DNA from: Amyloporia xantha
Taxonomy: Eukaryota; Basidiomycota; Agaricomycetes; Polyporales; Adustoporiaceae
Reading direction: 5' to 3'
DNA length: 64,000 bases
Assembly (NCBI GenBank): GCA_036971615.1
Contig: JAYKKR010000025.1
Coordinates: 62,001 to 126,000 of the forward strand
Part shown: piece after piece, positions 48,376-57,855 of the stretch
Layout of the letters: every line of letters starts with the position of its first letter
Numbering within the stretch: position 1 is the first letter of the stretch
Position numbers and translations under genes: made by a program
Notes under the pieces: model-generated
Seen by the model: the letters and a program-made list of their open reading frames with translations, nothing else
Databases searched by the model: none
What the model was told of the DNA's origin: nothing

Positions 48376-50360
48376 TCACTCCAAACCCATCATGCGCCGC
48401 AAGTGCTCGACCTGAGGCTTTGCCAGAGCCTTGGTGAGCAAATCTGCAGGCATCTCATGAGTGGAGACATAGATAGGTTTGATGTACCCAGCCTCAACCT
48501 CATCGCGTAGCCAGTAGAAGCGGAGGTCGAGGTGTTTGAGTCGACCGTGATGCTCCGGATTCTTCGACACAGTGAGTGCGGACTGATTGTCGATACAGAG
48601 GGTAGAGGGAGGATCATACCCATAGCCAATCTCAGAGAGAAGATTGCGCATCCACTTGATGTCCCTTCCAGCCTCGACCGCAGCGACATATTCTGACTCC
48701 GTGGTGGAAAGAGTGACGATGGATTGCAGCTTGCTACTCCAGTTGACAGCACCTGTACCCATGCGAACCAGGTAGCCACTTGTGGAACGTCCATTCTCCA
48801 GATTATCGCCATGCGATGCATCTGTGAACGTCACAAAGGGCTCTGTAGTCGAAGGGTCAGGGCGGTAAGTGAGTTTGAGATCCTTTGTCCCCTGCAAGTA
48901 ACGGAAGAGATGCTTGACCGCTTTCCAATGCTGCTCACCGGGATTGTGGTTGAAGCGCGCAAGACAGCCAACAGCATAGGAGATGTCTGGACGAGTAGCG
49001 GAGGAAAGGTACTGCAGAGCACCTACAGCCTGCAGGTAAGGGATGTTGCGCATGCTAGCGACTTCTTCGGGCGTTTTGGGGGACATGGAAGAGGATAGGA
49101 TCAAACCGGGAGTCATAGGAGTGGAAACCGTACTGCACTCGCTGTGGTTGAAGCGCTCGAGGACGTCGATGATGTATTGTCGCTGAGACAGAGCAAGAGT
49201 GCGAGTTGGACGATCCCGAGTGATCTCGATGCCCAGAAGATATGACGTTGCGCCCAAATCACGAAGCTTGAAGTGGCTAGCTAGCTCTTCGACGAAGTTG
49301 TCAAGCGCAGACTGGGAGGAGGAAACAGCAGTGATATCATCGACATAGATAGGGACAATGATGCGAATGTTATCACGCTCGTATACGTACACTCCAGCGT
49401 CTGAGGAAATGCGCTTGAAACCCATCTTGACCAGCGTAGCATGCAGCTTCTTGTTCCAGCGTCGACCAGCTTGCTTTAGCCCGTAGATAGGCTTGCGCAG
49501 ATGTAAAGCAACTCGCTTGTTACCATTCTGAAAGCCCTCCGGTTGACGCATGTAGACATCCGCATCCATCTCACCATTCAGGAAAGCATGGGAGATGTCG
49601 ATGGAGCGTATGTGGAGGTCCTCGATGGCAGCAGTGGCAAGAATGGCTCGAATGCTGGCCATGCGAATGGTGGGAGCGAAGGTTTCGACGAAATCGTAGC
49701 CAGGGCGCTGAGAAAAGCCTTGGGCAACAAGTCTAGCCTTGTAGCGTTCGATGGAGCCGTCCGCATTGCGCTTGATCTTAAAGACCCACTTACAGCCAAT
49801 GGCCTTGCGGTCAGGAGGTAGATCAACGACTTCCCAAGTGCCATTCTCAATCTGTGCATCGTATTCCTCCTGAATAGCAGCGCACCACTTGTCTGCATCT
49901 GGGCGTCTCATGGCTTCCGCATAAGTCGCAGGCTCAGACTCTGCATAGTGGGCAGCCTCTTCGGCATCCTCGTCATCGCTGTCATCGTCCTCAAAATCCT
50001 CTGCGAGTGCTGGGAGATCATCATCATCGCTGTCTGGAACAGCGGGAGGAGGTTCTCTCCACTCAGCATCGACTGGAGGAGGAGGCGACAGTGGAACAGC
50101 AGGAGGCGGTGGAGGCGGAGGCGACGGCGGAGGTGGAGGCGGGGGAACAGGAGCAGGAGCACGTGAACGAGTAGCAGGACGGGAATACGGATGCCATGGA
50201 ACAGACCAATCTTGCACTGGACGCTTCGCTCGACGCTCACGTCGAAGAGCGATGGGACGATCGTCGACAGGAAGTTCTGGGACTGGAGGAGCTAGAGGAG
50301 CGTCTGCAGGCACATCTTGGATAGAATCCAGCTCTGGAGGAGCAGGAGGATCTGGTAACT
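48376..50360 (-). CDS. Copia-1 reverse transcriptase / RNase H
   Basis: About 645 codons. A Pro-rich linker is followed by RT: EEYDAQIENGTWEVVDLPP, CKWVFKIKRNADGSIERYKARLVAQGF, the palm motif YVDDITAV, LGATSYLLGIEI. The RNase H domain has FTDASHGDN, TLSTTESEYVA and the HLDLRFYWLRDEV block, ending HLRRMMGLE. All catalytic aspartates are visible. A frameshift at about 50,360, in a C4/G4 run next to Pro codons, separates it from the integrase frame upstream. No stop inside. Its codon use is GC-richer than the surrounding AT-rich transposon DNA. Confidence 0.9.
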
Positions 50361-50896
50361 CCCCTCAAGAGGTGGCGCAGGCGCAACAGCGGGCACAGGC
50401 ACAGGATCAGCGACCGGCAGAGGAGCAGGTGCAGGAGGAGGAGAGGGTGGTGGAGGCGGCGGAGCAGCGTCAGGAGGTGGTGGTGGAGGTGGAGGAGCAG
50501 AGTTAGAAGTAGGAGGAGAAGCAAGAGGAGCTGTCGATTGCTTCAGACCAGGAAAGTAGCGCTCATCGAAATCAGCGCGCTCTGAAAGAATGATCCGCTT
50601 CGTCGTAGGATTGTAGAATCTCCAACCTTTAACACCATCAGGATAACCAATGAAGACACACTTCTCCATATGTGCGCCAAGACTCGTCCGCTTGTCCTTC
50701 TGGACGTGGACATAGGCAGTGCATCCCCAAACGCGGAGATGGCTAACGTCCGGCTTGCGCTTGTACCACATCTCAAAGGGCGTAGCGTCTGGTAGCACGG
50801 AGGAGGCACAGCGGTTCAGAACATGCACGAGAGTAGACAAAGCCTCTCCCCAGAAAGAGGGAGGAAGACCAGACTCAGAAAGCATAGAACTGATAC
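50340..50896 (-). pseudogene. Copia-1 integrase C-terminal part and linker
   Basis: It resumes DGISSMLSESGLPPSFWGEAL after the CACTA-like insertion and runs through RCASSVLPDATPFEMWYKRKPDVSHLRVWGCTAYVHV and LGAHMEKCVFIGYPDGVKGWRFYNP into a Pro/Ala repeat, then shifts frame at about 50,360. With the insertion removed, the junction ILGDG-ISSML is perfect. Confidence 0.85.
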
Positions 50897-53751
50897 CATC
50901 AGGAAAAACCATATTAGTCCCAGGCTGCTCTAAGAGCATCCAAGAGCATCCTAGAGACTTCAGAGTATTCAAAGTACTCAGAGTAGCCAGAGTGCTCTTA
51001 AACTTAGTTGACATGAGATTTTTTTCTCAGAGTAACCCAGAGTAACCTGAAAGAAGCCTGAGAGTGCTCTTAGATGACCCTATGTAGTCTTTTTTCATCT
51101 CTCACATCTCATTATAGTTTGTATCAGAGCACTCTCAAGGTTACAGTAGTTATAATAGAACATAGCAGTATATTCACAAATAATATACACACAAAAGATA
51201 ATCTAATACTAGCAGCCATAATAATTACATACAATGAAATAGCTCAAGACAGAAATGTCTATATCACCAAACTAATGTTGTTACTCAGTATACAGTAATA
51301 TAAAATGCAAAGCTGAAAGACGTACACAAGATCTATAAAATGTTCTGTAGTGTGGCCAAAATATATGAGAATCTAACAGACGAATTCAGATAAAATCCAA
51401 TTAGCTGAAGAAGCATGACAAAGTACTCACATAAATCGTCTTGTCACAGTAAACTGAAGCCGAATGGCATAGGTGATAATACTCTAAGAATTTACAAAGA
51501 GTCAACAAAGGAATGGAGATAGAAGTGAATGACTTACACGATATGGACATAATCAAAATTACAGTTCATCTTGTGGCAAGCATCTATAGATACAACTCTT
51601 TAGTTTGGCTTAGAAATGGAGGAGGAAAATAACGACTTACATGTCAGAGATATTCTCATCAAAACCTCAGACAGCCACTCACCATTCATCACAACTCCTC
51701 AGAAGGGATGAGATGATTTATGCAACTAAGTGCATGCCATCTGTCATATATAATGGACATGTCAACTGGCAAGAATGTCAGAGATAGACTTACCTTACTT
51801 TTTGATTGTATGATGACAGCCAAGAGCCAGCTTTCAATGTCGGAGATTTGGATTGTGATTAGAGATAGAAACAGTGTCAGTTATTCATAGATACAGATGA
51901 GAATAAAAAGAAGATATAGACTTACCTGTGGCCGCAATAAGCAGTGACTCATATGCCCTGCCAGCACATCGTCATACCTGAGGAAGAACCAGTGAGAGAG
52001 ACAGCAACAGATTACTAGAAGTCACCAAATATAGGCCAGAGATGAGAAGAATACCATGAGTGAACAGAAACAAGCAGAAATGTGAAGTGGCATGAAAGAA
52101 GATGAAGCAAGGTGGGTGTTGAGGAAGAAGAGAAAGAACGACCATGAGTGCCTAATTTGGGTGTCAGTCTGTCGCGTCAAACTGACACCTGTTCTGGGAA
52201 CCCTGGATTAGGGTCAGCAGGGACTTAGACATATTTGCACTTCTCCTCAGCAATTCTTTCTTGCTGCTACCTTCCTATATCTATGCTCTTTGCTGTCTTG
52301 GATCTCACAAACTGTTGACTAGGGACTCTGACTCAGTATCTATGGCTTTTGGGCATCTCTTTTCCACTGGAACTTCAGTGAGCACAGATGGTTGCTCTGT
52401 GCCTGCTCTGCACTATATAGGAATTTCTGTGAGTAATCCTTCTCTCTTTCTTATTTCCTATTCTTGGAGAATAGTCTCAGGACTGTCTAAGCATGCTGGG
52501 TGGAGTTTGGAAGGAGATTTGGAGGGGTTGGAGGGTTGGAGATGGAATGGGCGCTTTTTTGAGGTTTTGATCAGAGGATAACTGGGGATCCATTGTGAGT
52601 TATCCTTTCCCTTTTATACCATTCTATTCGCATTGTCAAGCCCTTCCAGACGAGCCCTTGCTCATCCAAATCCGTCCACTACTTTGTCTTCTATTGCTGT
52701 TTTTCATCAAAAACTTCGTCTTGTCCATATCTCAGGAACCCATGGATGGTTTCCTTTGATTGTTGGATAGAATGAAAGCCCTAATCACAGGCTTTCAGAC
52801 GATATATACATTGGTGGGTCTGCATCCAGTGGTGTCTGTTCTATGGTTGCATGTTGAACGACCTCCTCCTCATTCTCCTATTCCTCACATACACCTTTTC
52901 TATCCCTTCCTGTACTAACTCATTACATTTTTCAACTATCTGACACTCCTTTATTTCCCTATTCATATAGCTGCAGCCTCTTTCCTTGGCCAGAGGCTGT
53001 ATTTTCAATACTGTGAGACGTCTTATCCCATTTCACCTCAGACCTTTGATCTCTGACTTTTGACTGTCCACTGTCAGTGGAAGGAAGTATTGGTGGATGC
53101 TTGGAGTATAAATGAGAGGAGGGATGAATGTGTGCAGAAGCACAGAGGTGAGTACACATATTATGCCCCTACTTCTATTCACTTCTAATACAAGTACACT
53201 CTTTTCAAGTTTATACTACTCAGTACCTGTATCATCCTTCTTTCTCTCTCCATTATATTCCTGCTATTCAATAGCCTTTTATGCTTATTCTGTATAAATT
53301 TATATGTCCCATATTCAATATTTCCATTTTTATTAGTACAACAGCTCACCTTCACATGTATTTAAGCTAAATAAACTTAATATAACACAGAAAGTGAAGA
53401 GAATGATAGTGAATATAGGATACTATAGTTATTTTATAGCCAGTGGAAAATGTAGCTCAAATAATGCATATTAGAGATGCCAGCAATTTATTATACAAGC
53501 CAGTGAGAATACAGTCTATTTACATATTATACTGTTCAGAATAATGTATTGTAGCTTTAGAAATATACTACAGTTTCCCAAAGAAACAAAAGCTAGCCTA
53601 GGATGCTCTGAGAAATTTAAAATATCTCAGAGCAACTCAGAGCAACTCAGGTCAACCTGAGATGCTCTGAGATAACCTGAGTTACTCTGAGAAAACTCAT
53701 ATATCTCAGAGCACCCTAGGTTACCCCAGAGAAAAAGTGTTTTTCCTGATG
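50897..53751. mobile_element. Element A: CACTA-like non-autonomous DNA element (2855 bp)
   Basis: It is inserted in the integrase of Copia-1. It has perfect 13-bp inverted ends CATCAGGAAAAAC and a 2-bp flanking duplication AC (a 9-bp TIR with a 6-bp ACCATC duplication is the other parse). Both ends carry dense subterminal repeats of CTCTGAG/CTCAGAG type, about 170 bp on the left and 180 bp on the right, as in CACTA/EnSpm elements. No transposase frame is visible inside. The empty site can be read exactly from the host integrase sequence. Confidence 0.8.
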
Positions 53752-55605
53752 ACCATCGCCTAGAATTCGATTGGTGCGCTCCGCAACACCGTTCTGCTGC
53801 GGTCGATTGCGCGTGGAGTGTTGTCGCTCGATGCCATGCTCTGTGGTGAAGGAAAGAAAGGCAGTGGACATGTATTCACCTCCCTTGTCGTCTCGCAACG
53901 CTTTGATCCTGCAGTCCGTCTGATTCTCCGCCCACGCCTTGTAATGTCTGAACATTTCGAAGACCTGATCCTTTGTCTTCATTAAGTAGACAGTGCGGAA
54001 GCGGGAGAAGTCGTCGATGAATGTAACCCAGTAGCGATAGCCAGAGTGGGTTTGGACAGGCAGGGGACCATGAACGTCAGAGTGAACGAGTTCGAGCGGT
54101 TTGCTGGCACGATGAGACGACGGAGGGAAAGGATTAGCATGCATCTTCCCAGCAAGACAGGGCTCGCAGACAGGGTCTGAGGGAGCCTTAGAGTCGAGTG
54201 TCAGACCAGTGACAAGATCCTGAGACAGCAAACGCTTCACTCCGTCGATGTGACGATGTGCGAGACGACGATGCCAGAGCGAAAGATCGAGAGGAAGAGT
54301 GGAGCTCAGCTTTGCATACTCTGTAAGAGCGACAGTATGACCGGCTAAAAGCGCAGTGTTCGAGTCGTCGATGCGGGCGCAGAAGAGTGTTCGACCTCCC
54401 TTTGAGAAGTCCATCCTTTCACGTCCAATGCGCACAGTGAATTGGCAACGTCGTGTTAGGAAAAGGACAGACAGAAGATTGTTACGAAGGGCAGGGACAT
54501 GTAGAACACGGGTAAACTCGACGTTCTTGACCACCCTACCTCCCACAATCGGCGAAAAGACCACAGTTCCAACCCCAGCAGAATAGACAACCTGATTGTC
54601 TGCGAGGCGTATAGCGACACGATGCGGGGAGTAGTCGCGAAGCCAGTGTCGATGAGGAGTCATGTGAGCTGTAGCACCTGAGTCTGCGTTCCAATCCATG
54701 TTAGCGTCGGTCTGAAGAGGCGAAAGAGGATCGGAGGGATCGACAGAACGAAGACTTGCATTGCCAGCTGACTCTGTAGCATTCGCCTGGTCCGGACGCT
54801 TGCGCGGTTGACGAGCCTTCTCCTTGGCCTTCGCAAACTTGAAGCAAACACTCTGGGTGTGACCCTTGCGACCGCAGAAGTCGCAGGTAGCATCCGCAGA
54901 TGCAGCGTTCGCGCTGGCTGAAGAGATCGAAGTCGAAGGGGACGACGTAGCGGCGAGAGCGACGGAGGACGATGAAGACGAAGGAAGGGTAAGAGAGGGA
55001 CGTGCCATGCGATTGAGCTCCTCCGTTTGGAACGCTTCAATGACCTTGGACTTGTCGAGCTTCTCTGGGAGCATCATGATGAGAGCAGAGGTAAAGCTCG
55101 CATACTGCTCGCGTGGAAGCGCACGAATCATCGCCATGGCTTGGAGCTCATTGTCCAAGTCAGCGAGAGAGAAGGAGGGAGGACGGAGGTTCTGGCAAGT
55201 GAGCATAGCCTCCTCGATACGGTTCGTGAGAGACTGCAAAGACTCCCCCTCGTCCTTGGAGATCGTCAAGAGGGATTCATACGCGTTGAAGCGTGCACCC
55301 GGACGACGAACGATGTGGGCAGCCTCCAATGCGCTCCACATACGCACAGGATCCTCCTCAAACCCACTGAAATGGATGCGCTGGTCCGGTGAGACGTTCA
55401 GGAAGATCTCACCAGCAGCCTTGGACTCTATCTTGTCCCATTCCCTGCGCTCTATGTCCTCCTCCACAGGCGGACGACTCTCCACACCACTCACAAGCCT
55501 CCAGTAGCCCTTCTTCATCAGATATGCACGCATCTCCCCCCTCCACTGCGGATAATTGCCGTTCGAAAGCGGCTTGAAGCGCGGATGAGAGTCGATGGAT
55601 GACAT
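53752..55605 (-). CDS. Copia-1 gag-protease-integrase (5' part)
   Basis: Starts at ATG 55605 (MSSIDSHPRFKPLSNGNYPQW). Gag is followed by a CCHC knuckle (CDFCGRKGHTQSVC), an aspartic protease (WNADSGATAHM), the pre-integrase zinc site (LWHRRLAHRHIDGVK...CEPCLAGK) and an integrase core with HSDVHGPL, FIDDFSRF, LRDDKGGEYMS and RPQQNGVAERTNRILGDG, where element A interrupts. The D,D-35-E catalytic triad is present before the break. No stop codon in 618 codons. Confidence 0.93.
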
Positions 55606-55776
55606 GGCAGGCAGAGACGACGATCAGCAGAGATCAGAGAAGATCAGGAAAGATCAGAGTGTTGTAGAAGGAGTGTAGGGATTGTAGAGACAGTGTAGTA
55701 GCCAGATATTGAAGTAGAGCTTGATCCAGAAGCTGTAGCAAGCAGAGAAGATTGACGACGAAGCGGTCAGAGCGCG

Positions 55777-55788
55777 GGGCTCATAACC
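55777..55788 (-). other. Copia-1 primer-binding site (half-tRNA type)
   Basis: GGTTATGAGCCC directly abuts the 5' LTR. It is complementary to the anticodon arm (GGGCTCATAACC) rather than the 3' end of initiator tRNA-Met, as in Drosophila copia and Ty5, which prime from a cleaved half tRNA. Confidence 0.75.
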
Positions 55789-56143
55789 TGTCAGAGCCAC
55801 AGACGAAAGGCGGGCTCGATCAATCGATGCTCAAGTATACAGACAGCTAGAGTCCGAGTTGAGCAACTGTATATTGAGCTAATATACCTAACCACTCACC
55901 TAGAGTCCGAGTTGAGCAACTGGGGAAGCCAGGATGCAACGGACTCTGAGGTGGTGCGCTTTGGGAACAAACAACGATCAACACAGAAGTGGCAACTACT
56001 CTGGGGTGTAGGTAAAGAATGGATTCTCTGGTAGATTCAGAAGAAGATAGGAATAAAGTGAATAGACAGAAAGATAGCTATAGATGTAAGGAGTCCATAG
56101 AAATAGTTTTCAAGAAGAGAGGTGAAGAATTACTCGTTTGACA
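55789..56143 (-). repeat. Copia-1 5' LTR
   Basis: 355 bp, identical by eye to the 3' LTR. It is bordered by TSD TGAGG (56144-56148). Confidence 0.95.
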
Positions 56144-56479
56144 TGAGGAAGTACAGGAACATCTAAAAAACTCATACATAGACTATTAAACACATTATAA
56201 GTACTCCCTACAGCTTATATACGAAATATATTTGCTTGAAATCTTCGTACTCGCTGTTCAGCACGACTAGGACTTCAGCCACATGCCCAAATCGGGCATT
56301 TCGGCCGTTCCCGCACTGCGCGCCAACAGTGCCGCGTCACCACAGGGTCGTCTCCTCGACGTCGTCCACGACGCTGACGACGTCCCGCTGCTGCCCGCGA
56401 GCAGCGTGATAAAGTAAGTTAACAACATTATTTTGTATCTTTCAATTACTGACTGGCTATCTGTAAACACAGTCCGACA

Positions 56480-57215
56480 GCGCACATCCCCGCATCAAGG
56501 CTCACTCCCCTGCCCACTCCCCTGCCTACCCTCCTGCTGCTGCACCGTCGCTATCCCCGCTGCACCGTCGCTGTCCCAGCTGCGCCGTCGCCATCCCCGC
56601 TGTGCCGTCTTTATTCCCGTTGCACGCTCACCGCTCGCACTGCACACTTCCAGCCCCCGTTGTACAATCAGCACCCTTGCTGCGCGCTCACCCCGCCCTG
56701 CCTGACTCGTCTCACGCCGCCGCACATTTGCTCGCCCTGCCTACTCCGCCGCACGCTCGCTTCGATCGCGCCGCGGGCTGCTGCTCCCCGTCCGCTGCAC
56801 GTCCGCCGCTCCCCGTCCACTGCACGTCCGCCGCTCCCCGTCCGCTGCACGCCCGCCGCTCGCTGCTGCATGCCCGCCGCTCCCCTGTCCGTGCTCGCTC
56901 ACCCCGCCCTTGCACGCTCGCCCGGCCCTTGCACGCTGCTCCTGCCCATGCAAGCTGCCCCGCCCGTCCATGCTGCCCCATACTCGCTCACCCGTCCCTT
57001 GCACGCTCGCCCGTCCCTTGCTAGCTCGCCCGACCGTCCGCGCTCGCTCCGTCCGTCCACGCTCGCCCGACCGTGCGCGCTCGCTCCGTCCGTGCGCACT
57101 CGCTTTGTCCGTCCGCGCTCGCTTCATCCGTCCGCGCTCGCTTCGTCCGTGCTCGCTTCGTCCGTGCGCGCTCGCTTCGTCCGTGCACGCTCCCGCGTCC
57201 GTCCGCGCTCGCTAT
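56480..57215. repeat. GC-rich tandem array, right foldback arm
   Basis: Degenerate repeats around CGCTGCACGTCCGCCGCTCC and CGCTCGCTTCGTCCGTGC. It is the reverse-oriented counterpart of the left array but with different unit composition, so the arms evolve by array turnover. Confidence 0.8.
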
Positions 57216-57563
57216 ACCTATTGTATATAGCTTTTGTTATCATTGTACCCTAGCTACTGACGTGAAAAAAGAAATCCCATATTTTTTGCCATTTTAATAC
57301 ATTTTTGGTGCCCAAATAAGTCTGTGCCACCCCTGATATAAATTCCGCCACATATTTTGTGACCCAGACCCTTTTGGAAATCTACCTACCTGATATGGTA
57401 TTAAGCCGTGATGCCGAAGGGGGCCTACGGCGAAAGGGAGGAGGCCCCGGAGGTTCCGGCGAAGCCCCAGGAGGTGATGCATCAACAGCCAGGCCAATGC
57501 GCTGCCTGGTGCATAAGCGTTCCTGGGCCTACCCCTCATGTTGGTGCATCATTAGTACATAAG

Positions 57564-57855
57564 CAGCTGTTCGATTTTTCTACGACTCACTTCGATATCT
57601 ACTCCGATTTCCTTCGATTCTTTGATATTTCGACTGCGCTCCGACACCACAATCCTTTGAGACCTTTCGACCTTCCTTCGACATACTTCGAGTCCTTCGA
57701 GTATTCTCCGTACGCCTTCGAGACGTTGCTTTGCATTTGCCGAAACACAGGACACCTTGCTGCTAACTCCCTCACACCTAGACCATTCCTATTTCAATTC
57801 CTTTGCCCTTTTGTTCGCACCTTGTGCAGGGGTTAGGGTTTCGTAGGTCGTATCA
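57564..57855 (+). mobile_element. Right part of the inserted LTR-like element
   Basis: TTCGA-rich DNA like 45,429-46,060, in the same orientation, ending GGTCGTATCA immediately before ACGC. Together with the left part it forms a candidate solo LTR. Confidence 0.45.

Larger units (their letters stand above)
47970..56143 (-). mobile_element. Copia-1: young Ty1/copia element, identical LTRs, TSD TGAGG
   Basis: Two 355-bp LTRs (47970-48324 and 55789-56143) look identical by eye and have TGTCA...TGACA ends. A 5-bp target duplication TGAGG flanks the element (47965-47969 and 56144-56148). A polypurine tract AAGGGGGAG abuts the 3' LTR (48325-48333), and a primer site GGTTATGAGCCC abuts the 5' LTR (55777-55788). 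Internal order on the minus strand: gag, protease, integrase, RT, RNase H. Identical LTRs imply recent insertion. It has one frameshift (about 50,360) and its integrase is split by a 2.86-kb CACTA-like element, so this copy is no longer autonomous. Confidence 0.95.
46061..57563. mobile_element. Foldback element with about 1.4-kb inverted-repeat arms
   Basis: The left arm (46,061 to about 47,540) and right arm (about 56,255-57,563) are inverted copies. Outer ends share CTTATGTAC and TGATGCACCAACATGA, followed by about 130 bp of near-identity (GGGTAGGCCCAGGAACGC and on), then a more diverged AT-rich block. Next are GC-rich tandem arrays, then an inner block with CGCTGCTC..GAGCAGCAGCGGG. Between the arms only about 500 bp belongs to this element; the rest is Copia-1. 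No transposase is visible, so it is non-autonomous. Its RNA could form a very long hairpin. I could not define a target duplication. Confidence 0.75.

Noticed and set aside
56495..57253. 100-200-codon frames in the right GC array
   Set aside because: Same reason: tandem-repeat artefact in several frames.
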